Below the pieces are notes generated by a model, which searched no databases, was not told the origin of the DNA, and was given only the letters and a program-made list of their open reading frames with translations. Of a stretch of 64,000 nucleotides of DNA, positions 56,515-64,000 are shown one piece after another (the stretch's first letter is position 1; each line of letters starts with the position of its first letter). The stretch comes from Desulfotomaculum nigrificans DSM 574 (GTDB lineage Bacteria; Bacillota; Desulfotomaculia; Desulfotomaculales; Desulfotomaculaceae), in the NCBI RefSeq assembly GCF_000189755.2, contig NZ_KI912183.1, positions 436,257-500,256 on the forward strand, written 5' to 3'. Position numbers and translations under genes: made by a program.

Positions 56515-57408
56515 ATGCAGCCCGATTTAAAAGGTGTTAGGGTGGCTGTACTGGGTGGCGATGCCAGGGAAATTGAACTGGTTTCCACTTTGTCCCGTTT
56601 AGGTGCACATGTACAGGTGGTTGGTCTACCGGTAAAAAATGATCCCCCGCACGTTAAGTTATGCCAGAGTTTGGAGGAGGGACTAACGGGAGTTCAAGCA
56701 GTTATACTGCCAGTACCGGGTATTTTGGAAAACGGTCACATTTACGCAGTATACGAAGAAAAACCCTTGATACTTACGGAAGCTTTATTAGTCAAACTAC
56801 CTCCTGAAGCTCCCATCATCGCCGGGTTTGCCCGCCCAAGACTGAAAGAAATTGTCAAACGCAGTAATGTTCGTTTAGTAACGGTTCTTGATCTTGATGA
56901 AGTAGCCATACTTAACTCCATTCCTTCTGCAGAGGGAGCCATTCAAATGGCAATGGAGAATACGGCCATTACCATTCACGGCAGCAGGTCTTTTGTATTA
57001 GGTTTTGGCCGAACCGGTGCCAGCATAGCCAGACTTCTGCATGGCATGGGTGCCAAGGTGACAGTGGTCAGTCGGACCCCGGCCCATCGTGCCAGGGCTT
57101 ATGAAATGTGCATGAACTCCATCTCCTTTGAAGAATTACCTGATGCGGTTCCCGAAGCTGATATAATATTTAACACTGTACCGGCCATGGTGCTAACCAA
57201 CTGTATTCTGAGTAAGGCTCGGGAAGATACTGTCATCATTGATGTTGCTTCCCCTCCGGGCGGTACTGATTTCGAGGCTGCCGCCAGATTAGGTATAAAA
57301 GCTCTCCTGGCGCCGGGTCTACCCGGAAAAGTGGCCCCTAAAACCGCCGGGCAAATCTTATCGCGGGTGATTCCGAAATTGGTAGCCCAGGAACTGGGAA
57401 TGAAGTAG
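56515..57408 (+). CDS. dpaA: Dipicolinate synthase subunit A
   Basis: A 297-residue dehydrogenase-like subunit (SpoVFA) that with DpaB oxidises dihydrodipicolinate to the pyridine-2,6-dicarboxylate stored in spores. The Rossmann motif VLGFGRTGASIARLL lies at about 162-176. ATG start after GAGGAGGG. It is in operon with dpaB, asd, dapG and dapA. Confidence 0.96.
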   Translation: MQPDLKGVRVAVLGGDAREIELVSTLSRLGAHVQVVGLPVKNDPPHVKLCQSLEEGLTGVQAVILPVPGILENGHIYAVYEEKPLILTEALLVKLPPEAPIIAGFARPRLKEIVKRSNVRLVTVLDLDEVAILNSIPSAEGAIQMAMENTAITIHGSRSFVLGFGRTGASIARLLHGMGAKVTVVSRTPAHRARAYEMCMNSISFEELPDAVPEADIIFNTVPAMVLTNCILSKAREDTVIIDVASPPGGTDFEAAARLGIKALLAPGLPGKVAPKTAGQILSRVIPKLVAQELGMK

Positions 57409-57441
57409 GGACTTTAAGGAATGGCTACGGGGGTGCGGAAT

Positions 57442-58026
57442 ATGCGTTTAAAAGGAATCAGTGTTGGTTTTGCCCTAACTGGCTCCCATTGTACATTGGA
57501 TGAGGTTTTACCGCGAATTCAGGAATTGGTTGATGAAGGGGCTACAGTGTATCCTATAGTTAGTTATTCGGTTGATACCACCGATACCCGTTTTGGCACT
57601 GCCGCCAAGTGGCGTGAGGCATTAAAACAAATTACAGGGAAAGAGCCAATTAATTCTATTTCGGCGGCTGAGCCTGTTGGCCCTAAAAAACTGGTTGACG
57701 TTATTGTGATTGCCCCATGCACGGGTAATACTATGGCTAAATTAGCCAACGGTATTACGGATACACCTGTTTTAATGGCTGCTAAAGCGCACTTGCGCAA
57801 CCAACGTCCGGTGGTATTGGCAATATCCACCAACGATGGATTGGGTATGAATGCAAAAAATCTTGGTTTACTTATTAACACCAAGAATATTTATATGGTA
57901 CCATTTGGTCAAGACAGTCCCACCGGTAAACCTAATTCACTAAAAAGTCGGATGGATTTAATTATTGATACCATTGAACATTGCTTACAGGGGAAGCAAA
58001 TTCAACCGGTATTAATCCAGTTATAA
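57442..58026 (+). CDS. dpaB: Dipicolinate synthase subunit B
   Basis: A 194-residue flavoprotein-like subunit (SpoVFB). ATG 57442 is chosen because GGGGGTG precedes it; the ATG at 57421 directly abuts AAGGA. GFALTGSHCTLDEVLPRIQELVDEGA and APCTGNTMAKLANGITDTPV are typical of the flavodoxin-like family. It follows dpaA. Confidence 0.95.
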   Translation: MRLKGISVGFALTGSHCTLDEVLPRIQELVDEGATVYPIVSYSVDTTDTRFGTAAKWREALKQITGKEPINSISAAEPVGPKKLVDVIVIAPCTGNTMAKLANGITDTPVLMAAKAHLRNQRPVVLAISTNDGLGMNAKNLGLLINTKNIYMVPFGQDSPTGKPNSLKSRMDLIIDTIEHCLQGKQIQPVLIQL

Positions 58027-58073
58027 CCTAGGTGCCGGTGGTACCTAACTCAATACCAAGGAGGGAAATTCAG

Positions 58074-59090
58074 TTGAAAAAAGTAAACGTTGTTGTGGTC
58101 GGTGCTACCGGAGCAGTTGGTCAGGAACTATTAAAGATACTAAATGAACGTAATTTTCCCATAAACAATCTTAAATTATGTGCTACCTCTCGCTCTGCTG
58201 GAACTTCGGTGGAGTTTCAGGGTCGCCGGTACGTGGTTGAGGAGACTACCCCCGAATCCTTTACCGATATGGATATTGCTCTTTTTGCCGGTGGTAAAGC
58301 CAGTTTAGAGTTTGGCCAGGCAGCAGTTGAACGTGGTTGTGTGGTCATTGATAACAGCAGTAACTATCGGATGGATCCGGAAGTTCCCCTGGTGGTTCCA
58401 GAGGTCAACCCCGAAGATGTAAAATGGCATAAAGGTATTATAGCAAACCCTAACTGTTCAACCATTATCATGGTGGTTGCCCTCAAACCCATCTATGATG
58501 TTGCGGGCATTAAACGGGTTGTGGTGTCCACCTACCAGGCTGTTTCAGGAGCGGGCAAAGAGGGGATTGAGGAACTCACTGCCCAAACCAAAGCAGTGCT
58601 GGAAGGATTGGAGCATCCCCCCAAAAAGTTTTTGCACCCGATTGCCTTTAACCTGATTCCACATATTGACGTATTCCAGGATATGGATTATACCAAAGAG
58701 GAGTGGAAGATGGTTAAAGAGACCCAGAAAATATTACATGATGATAAAGTAAGAATAACTGCCACCACCGTGCGGGTACCGGTTTACCGCAGCCATTCGG
58801 AATCTGTTAATGTTGAAACAGAACGTAAAATTACTGCTGCCCAAGCTAAAGAGATATTGGCTAAGGCTCCCGGGGTAATAGTTCAGGATGATATTGGCAA
58901 TAATGTTTATCCCATGCCTTTGTTTACCTCCGATAAAGATGAAGTATTTGTGGGCCGTATCCGTGAGGATAATACCATTGACAACGGATTAAATCTATGG
59001 GTGGTCGGCGATCAAATTCGTAAGGGAGCGGCAACTAATGCCGTACAAATTGCGGAACTGCTATTAAAATATAATTGTTTAATGAGGTAA
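58074..59090 (+). CDS. asd: Aspartate-semialdehyde dehydrogenase
   Basis: A 338-residue NADPH enzyme at the branch to lysine, threonine and methionine. TTG 58074 is chosen because AAGGAGGG precedes it. VVGATGAVGQELLKIL is the nucleotide motif and the catalytic Cys is C128 in NPNCSTI. It lies in the dpaA-dpaB-asd-dapG-dapA group that feeds dipicolinate. Confidence 0.97.
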   Translation: MKKVNVVVVGATGAVGQELLKILNERNFPINNLKLCATSRSAGTSVEFQGRRYVVEETTPESFTDMDIALFAGGKASLEFGQAAVERGCVVIDNSSNYRMDPEVPLVVPEVNPEDVKWHKGIIANPNCSTIIMVVALKPIYDVAGIKRVVVSTYQAVSGAGKEGIEELTAQTKAVLEGLEHPPKKFLHPIAFNLIPHIDVFQDMDYTKEEWKMVKETQKILHDDKVRITATTVRVPVYRSHSESVNVETERKITAAQAKEILAKAPGVIVQDDIGNNVYPMPLFTSDKDEVFVGRIREDNTIDNGLNLWVVGDQIRKGAATNAVQIAELLLKYNCLMR

Positions 59091-59096
59091 TCTGAA

Positions 59097-60344
59097 ATGC
59101 GCTTTATAGTACAAAAATTTGGTGGTACCTCGCTGGTCACCCAGGAATTAAGGGATTTAGTGGCCAGTAAGGTAATTGCCGCTGTTGATGAGGGGTATGC
59201 ACCGGTGGTAGTTGTTTCCGCCATTGGTAGGGCGGGGGAACCTTATGCCACAGACACATTGTTAAATTTTGTGCTGTCTATTAACCGTGACCTACCGGCC
59301 AGGGAAATGGATCTGCTGATGTCCTGTGGCGAAATTATCTCCGGAGTGATGATGGTTAATACGCTCAAGCGATTAGGCCGGGAAGCAGTTTTACTTACTG
59401 GTGCTCAGGCTGGCATAATTACAGACAATAACTATAATGATGCCAGAATATTGCGGGTGGACCCGAAAAAGATAATAAATGAAGTAAAAGAGGGTAAAAT
59501 TGTTGTAGTAACCGGGTTCCAGGGTATCTGTGAAAACGGTGATATTACCACCCTGGGCCGGGGGGGGAGTGATACCACGGCAGCTGCCCTGGGAGTGGCC
59601 TTAAATGCCGAGTATATTGATATTTATACCGATGTGGAAGGCATTATGACAGCTGATCCCAGGATCGTTGAGGATGCCCGTATTTTAGATATTGTTACTT
59701 ATAATGAAATTTGTCAATTGGCCCATGAGGGGGCTAAAGTAATTCACCCCAGAGCGGTAGAAATTGCTATGCAAAAGAATATCCCCCTGAGGGTTCGCTC
59801 CACCTTTACTGACGCACCGGGCACCTTGGTAACCAGTCATAATGAAGTCTTTGGCACTATAGATATTACCAATGACCGTTTGGTCACCGGGGTTGCTCAT
59901 ATTTCCGGAGTTACTCAATTTAAGATGGCCGTTAAGGACTTGGCTATGGATAATCCAGCCTTAAGAATATTAAAATCACTGGCCTTGGCGAATATAAGTA
60001 TTGACTTTATTAACGTTAGTCCGGAATTAATTATGTTCACAGTTAAGGATACAGTGGCTCAAAAGGCCCTTGAGGTGTTGGAGAATTTAGGTATTTCGCC
60101 GCAAATCAGGGCAAACTGCGCCAAGGTATCCACTGTTGGGGCAGGTATACATGGTGTTCCCGGGGTTATGGCCCATATTGTGCAGGCCCTTACCGAGGAA
60201 GGTGTGGAAATATTACAGTCTGCTGATTCACATACCACCATCTGGGTTTTGGTGCAGCAAGATCATATGCCTAAAGCAATTCGCGCCCTGCACCGTCATT
60301 TTAAACTGGGCCACGACAGGAATGCGCCAGAGGTGTTAAGGTGA
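59097..60344 (+). CDS. dapG: Aspartate kinase (DapG type)
   Basis: A 415-residue monofunctional aspartokinase, the first step of the aspartate family. KFGGTS is at 7-12, TTLGRGGSDTTA in the kinase domain, and two ACT domains form the C-terminus. Its position between asd and dapA matches diaminopimelate-sensitive DapG of B. subtilis. No lysine riboswitch is seen upstream, consistent with that type. Confidence 0.95.
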   Translation: MRFIVQKFGGTSLVTQELRDLVASKVIAAVDEGYAPVVVVSAIGRAGEPYATDTLLNFVLSINRDLPAREMDLLMSCGEIISGVMMVNTLKRLGREAVLLTGAQAGIITDNNYNDARILRVDPKKIINEVKEGKIVVVTGFQGICENGDITTLGRGGSDTTAAALGVALNAEYIDIYTDVEGIMTADPRIVEDARILDIVTYNEICQLAHEGAKVIHPRAVEIAMQKNIPLRVRSTFTDAPGTLVTSHNEVFGTIDITNDRLVTGVAHISGVTQFKMAVKDLAMDNPALRILKSLALANISIDFINVSPELIMFTVKDTVAQKALEVLENLGISPQIRANCAKVSTVGAGIHGVPGVMAHIVQALTEEGVEILQSADSHTTIWVLVQQDHMPKAIRALHRHFKLGHDRNAPEVLR

Positions 60345-60373
60345 AAATAAATTAAAAGGATGGTGGAAGTCAA

Positions 60374-61264
60374 ATGGTAGCGGTTGATTTTGGCAGGTTA
60401 CTTACCGCCATGGTAACCCCCTTCAATACCGACTTGTCAGTTAATCTAACTCAAACCAGAAAATTGGCTAAATATTTGGTCGAAAACGGGTCGGACGGTT
60501 TAGTGGTTTGTGGCACCACCGGTGAGTCACCCACTCTTTCCAAAGAGGAAAAGATTAGTTTGTTTAAAGCGGTGGTGGAAGAAGTAGGTGGCAAAGCGGC
60601 AGTCATCGCCGGTACCGGCAGCTATGACACAGCCAGCAGCATTGCTCTGACCAAGGAGGCTGAAAAGGTCGGTTGTGATGGTGTTATGCTGGTGGCACCG
60701 TATTATAACAAACCTTCTCAAGAGGGGTTATATCGGCATTTCCGGACAGTGGCTGAAAGTACCAGCTTACCCATTATTCTTTATAATATTCCAGGTCGCA
60801 CTGGGATTAACGTTTTACCTGCTACGGTGGCCAGACTGGCTGCTGACGTACCCAATATTGTAGCCATTAAAGAATCAGCCGGTAACATGGATCAGGTTTC
60901 CGAATTACGCCGGGTGTTGCCTGAGGATTTTGCCATATACAGTGGAGATGACTCAATGACCCTGCCCATGCTGTCCTTGGGGGCCAAGGGTATTATCAGT
61001 GTGGTTTCCCATGTGGCCGGCAGACAAATTAAAGAAATGATTGATGCCTATACATCTGGCAATACCACTCTGGCGGCCAATTTACACAAGCGGCTTTATC
61101 CTTTATTTAAGGGATTGTTCATTACTACCAATCCAGTTCCGGTAAAAGCGGCTTTAAATTTAAAAGGAATTGCTGTGGGTGGTGTGCGGTTGCCCTTGGT
61201 GGAGGCTACGGCCAGTGAAATTGAGTCAGTAAAAAGTGTTATGACTTCCCTAGAATTATTATAG
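60374..61264 (+). CDS. dapA: 4-hydroxy-tetrahydrodipicolinate synthase
   Basis: A 296-residue TIM-barrel aldolase that condenses pyruvate and aspartate semialdehyde. The Schiff-base lysine is K166 in [11 protein letters not shown]137 is in [10 protein letters not shown], and GTTGES is at 47-52. ATG start behind GGATGG. A strong terminator follows. Confidence 0.97.
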   Translation: MVAVDFGRLLTAMVTPFNTDLSVNLTQTRKLAKYLVENGSDGLVVCGTTGESPTLSKEEKISLFKAVVEEVGGKAAVIAGTGSYDTASSIALTKEAEKVGCDGVMLVAPYYNKPSQEGLYRHFRTVAESTSLPIILYNIPGRTGINVLPATVARLAADVPNIVAIKESAGNMDQVSELRRVLPEDFAIYSGDDSMTLPMLSLGAKGIISVVSHVAGRQIKEMIDAYTSGNTTLAANLHKRLYPLFKGLFITTNPVPVKAALNLKGIAVGGVRLPLVEATASEIESVKSVMTSLELL

Positions 61265-61276
61265 AACTTTTCCTAG

Positions 61277-61315
61277 CAGGACGCTTTTTACCCAGCGTCC
61301 TGTTGTATTTTTTTG
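61277..61315 (+). terminator. Terminator after dapA
   Basis: CAGGACGCT pairs with AGCGTCCTG, followed by TTGTATTTTTTT. Confidence 0.9.
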
Positions 61316-61490
61316 GTACTTCCGGGTAATCATATTGCCGTCAAAGCATTATTTCAGTATAATTTAATGCGGAGGTTACTGGACGGCTTTTCCGTATAGT
61401 GCAATATTTCCCGCCTTCTCCTAGTTTCTCAACCGCTTATTATCAGTAATTATTAGTTCAGCTGTGGTTATTTAAGTAGGAGGTGTGGAT

Positions 61491-63155
61491 TTGGCCAAGG
61501 AACCTAAATTAGCTGTAATTCCCTTAGGGGGGTTAGGCGAGATCGGCAAAAACATGACAGCGGTGAGATTCGGGGAAAATATTGTACTTATTGACTGTGG
61601 TTTAATGTTTCCTGAAGAAGAAATGCTGGGGATTGATATTGTTATCCCAGATATCACTTATTTGTTGGAAAATAAAGAACTGGTGCGTGGTATTTTACTT
61701 ACCCATGGTCACGAAGATCATATCGGGGCGTTGCCTTACGTACTCAAACAAATTAATGTTCCTGTTTATGGGTCTAAACTAGCCCTAGGTTTAGTGCAGG
61801 GTAAATTAAAGGAACATAATATACTGGACGAAGTTAAGCTCTATACCGTTAAACCCAGGGACACAGTGCATATTGGTCCGTTTAAAGTGGAATTTATCAG
61901 AGTGTCGCACAGTATCCCTGATGCCATGGCTCTGGCCATACATACACCGGTGGGTACGGTTTTGCATACTGGGGACTTTAAAATTGACCAAACCCCCGTT
62001 GATGGCGAAGTAATTGATTTTCACAAGTTTGCCCAATTGGGGGAAAAGGGCGTTCTGGTTATGATGTCGGACAGCACCAACGTGGAACGTCCGGGTTATA
62101 CCATGTCTGAACGGGTAGTGGGTAACACTTTTGATGAAACATTCCGGAATGCCGAGGAAAGGATCATTATTGCCACTTTTGCCACAAATGTACACCGGTT
62201 GCAGCAAGCAATATTGGTGGCCCATAAATATGGTCGTCATGTGGCTGTTGTTGGACGCAGTATGGTTAATGTCATGACAGTGGCAGCTGAATTGGGGTAC
62301 CTGCAAATTCCGGAAGGAACTTTAATTGAGCTTGATGAAGCAGCTAGGTTACCCAAGAACAAGGTTGTCTTACTTACCACAGGCAGCCAGGGTGAGCCTA
62401 TGTCAGCCTTAACCAGGATTGCTATGTCAGATCATCGTCAAGTGGAAATCATGCCCGGGGATACTGTGATTATCTCTGCCACACCTATACCCGGTAATGA
62501 GAAATTAGTGGCACGGATTATTGATCAGCTTTTTAAACTTGGGGCCAAAGTTATCTATGAAGGTGTTTCTGGGATCCATGTTTCCGGTCACCCAAGTCAG
62601 GAAGAGTTAAAAATGATGATTAATTTAATTCGACCCAAATTCTTTATACCGGTGCATGGTGAATACCGGATGTTGAAGAAACACGCGGATCTGGCCAAGG
62701 AATTAGGTATACCCAGTGAAAACATATTTGTGGCCGAGAATGGGCAAGTGTTGGAGTTCACCCGCCGATATGGTCGAGTGGCTGGTAGAGTAACTTCGGG
62801 TAAGGTTTTAGTGGATGGTTTAGGTGTTGGGGATGTAGGCAACATCGTGCTGCGGGATAGAAAGCAACTGTCCCAGGACGGGATATTGATTGTGGTAGTC
62901 ACCATGGATAAGGAAACAAATCAAGTAATAGCTGGTCCAGATATTGTCTCCAGGGGCTTTGTCTATGTTCGGGAGTCTGAAATTTTAATGGAAGAAGCCA
63001 AAATGAAGGTTAAAACTGCTTTAGAAAAGTGTAATCATCGAGGGGTTTTCGAATGGGCAGCCATTAAGTCCCAAGTAAGAGATGACTTAGGAAAATTCTT
63101 GTATGAGAGAACTAGGAGAAGGCCCATGATCTTACCGATCATTATGGAAGTATAA
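61491..63155 (+). CDS. rnjB: Ribonuclease J
   Basis: A 554-residue metallo-beta-lactamase/beta-CASP exo- and endoribonuclease for mRNA turnover. TTG 61491 is chosen because AGGAGG lies about 7 nt before it; GTG 61485 overlaps that site. The metal motif is H72-G-H-E-D-H77, with HSIPDAMAL, HTGDFKID and the C-terminal HVSGHPSQEELK and PVHGEYRML. Only this one RNase J is in the window, at the position of B. subtilis rnjB. Confidence 0.96.
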   Translation: MAKEPKLAVIPLGGLGEIGKNMTAVRFGENIVLIDCGLMFPEEEMLGIDIVIPDITYLLENKELVRGILLTHGHEDHIGALPYVLKQINVPVYGSKLALGLVQGKLKEHNILDEVKLYTVKPRDTVHIGPFKVEFIRVSHSIPDAMALAIHTPVGTVLHTGDFKIDQTPVDGEVIDFHKFAQLGEKGVLVMMSDSTNVERPGYTMSERVVGNTFDETFRNAEERIIIATFATNVHRLQQAILVAHKYGRHVAVVGRSMVNVMTVAAELGYLQIPEGTLIELDEAARLPKNKVVLLTTGSQGEPMSALTRIAMSDHRQVEIMPGDTVIISATPIPGNEKLVARIIDQLFKLGAKVIYEGVSGIHVSGHPSQEELKMMINLIRPKFFIPVHGEYRMLKKHADLAKELGIPSENIFVAENGQVLEFTRRYGRVAGRVTSGKVLVDGLGVGDVGNIVLRDRKQLSQDGILIVVVTMDKETNQVIAGPDIVSRGFVYVRESEILMEEAKMKVKTALEKCNHRGVFEWAAIKSQVRDDLGKFLYERTRRRPMILPIIMEV

Positions 63156-63158
63156 TTA

Positions 63159-63207
63159 AAAGCTCTCGTAAAGGTGCTCATCCTTACGAGGGCTTTAATT
63201 TTTTTAT
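63159..63207 (+). terminator. Terminator after RNase J gene
   Basis: AAAGCTCTCGTAA pairs with TTACGAGGGCTTT (minor mismatch), followed by AATTTTTTT. Confidence 0.8.
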
Positions 63208-63238
63208 GATTTACATTTTTTAATACATTAGGAGGCGC

Positions 63239-64000
63239 ATGGGAAACCATAATAGTAACAGTCACAAAAATTATAGGAGTGAACTGTTAATGGCACAAAA
63301 ATATGTAAATAATATTCCAGGTCCCACTACATTTAATCCAAACAATCCTAATCCAATGCAACCCCATACGCCTGTTACCCAGCCAAACCCCAGCCAGCCT
63401 GCTACCACTCCCAAAAGGATAACTGGCCAGACTAAAGGAACTTTGGAAAACATCAAAGAATTAGGTACACCTGCGGTACCTGAAGTTAAAAGCAACATTC
63501 ATTGTGTTACCATAGTTGGCCAAATAGAGGGCCACATCATGTTACCTTCCCAAAACAAAACAACCAAATACGAACATATCATACCACAATTGGTAGGTAT
63601 TGAGCAGGCTGAGGACATTGAAGGTGTTTTGTTAATTCTCAATACTGTTGGTGGAGACGTAGAGGCGGGCTTGGCCATTGCGGAAGTTATTGCTACCATG
63701 ACTAAACCTACCGTTAGCCTGGTACTGGGCGGTGGTCATAGTATCGGGGTACCCATTGCTGTATCCAGTAATTACAGCTTTATAGCTCCTACAGCATCCA
63801 TGACCATTCACCCTATTAGACTTAATGGATTAGTTATCGGCGTACCCCAGACCTATGATTATTTAGACAAAATGCAAGACCGAGTGATCCGTTTTGTAAC
63901 GGAGCATTCTAAAATCTCTGAACAAAAATTTAGGGATTTAATGTTTAAAACTGGCGAATTGGCCAGAGATATTGGCACCGTAGTAATTGGCAAAGATGCT
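63239..64000 (+). CDS. tepA: TepA/ClpP-fold serine peptidase-like protein (3' truncated by window edge)
   Basis: 254 codons are visible and the frame is open at the window end. It has a disordered Asn/Pro/Gln-rich N-terminus (about 1-80), then a ClpP-like fold with [26 protein letters not shown]168 in GGGHSIGVP and H191 in MTIHP. This matches TepA, a membrane-associated ClpP relative implicated in protein export in Bacillus. ATG 63239 lies only 3 nt after AGGAGG; ATG 63290 after AGGAGTG is an alternative start. Confidence 0.85.
   Translation, partial: MGNHNSNSHKNYRSELLMAQKYVNNIPGPTTFNPNNPNPMQPHTPVTQPNPSQPATTPKRITGQTKGTLENIKELGTPAVPEVKSNIHCVTIVGQIEGHIMLPSQNKTTKYEHIIPQLVGIEQAEDIEGVLLILNTVGGDVEAGLAIAEVIATMTKPTVSLVLGGGHSIGVPIAVSSNYSFIAPTASMTIHPIRLNGLVIGVPQTYDYLDKMQDRVIRFVTEHSKISEQKFRDLMFKTGELARDIGTVVIGKDA

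Overview
The window looks like the chromosome of a low-to-moderate-GC, endospore-forming Firmicute of the clostridial Desulfotomaculum/Peptococcaceae type. This is inferred from gene content, not from a database match. It carries PolC, CodY, TrmFO, the codV-hslVU-codY arrangement, a glutamate 2,3-aminomutase-type radical SAM enzyme, spore dipicolinate synthase (dpaAB), a SleB-type cortex hydrolase and a PdaA-type deacetylase. Its gene order from topA to codY and from rpsO to tepA parallels Bacillus subtilis. Many genes start with TTG or GTG behind strong GGAGG sites.

Bases 1-10800 are the accessory part. They hold the 3' end of an aminomutase gene, a SIR2-like protein, a candidate structured RNA, a small zinc-ribbon gene and an orphan gene that both have operator-like palindromes, two identical tRNA-Leu(CAG) units, a tRNA Glu-Tyr-Gln array, a very large hybrid histidine kinase, ilvE, and two tandem paralogous mini-genes that share a 31-nt upstream element. 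A group II intron relic sits directly after the terminator of the second mini-gene. A stand-alone LigD-type polymerase gene follows.

Bases 11785-37004 are core housekeeping: dprA-topA-trmFO-xerC-hslV-hslU-codY, then rpsB-tsf-pyrH-frr, a single-PASTA protein and a ferredoxin, then uppS-cdsA-permease-dxr-rseP-ispG-proS-glycosyltransferase-polC (envelope lipid carriers, MEP isoprenoid pathway, intramembrane proteolysis, replication). Two envelope genes follow: a minus-strand Ig-like/degenerate L,D-transpeptidase protein and a PdaA-like deacetylase.

Bases 39636-48166 form the rimP-nusA-ylxR-ylxQ-infB-rbfA-nrnA-truB-ribF translation/RNA cluster, with a clear sigma-A promoter. Two small uncharacterised genes separate it from rpsO-pnp. 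Bases 51746-64000 hold the sporulation/lysine-dipicolinate region: sleB, ylxY, an M16 peptidase, a membrane protein, ymxH, dapB, dpaA, dpaB, asd, dapG, dapA, RNase J and the start of tepA. Asd, DapG, DapA and DapB supply dihydrodipicolinate, which DpaAB oxidises to the spore dipicolinate.

No CRISPR array, prophage or complete IS element was seen. The most unusual items are the duplicated mini-gene unit with an apparent ATT start, the intron relic, the candidate RNA at about 2.2-2.35 kb, the degenerate YkuD domain, and the disturbed start of sleB.
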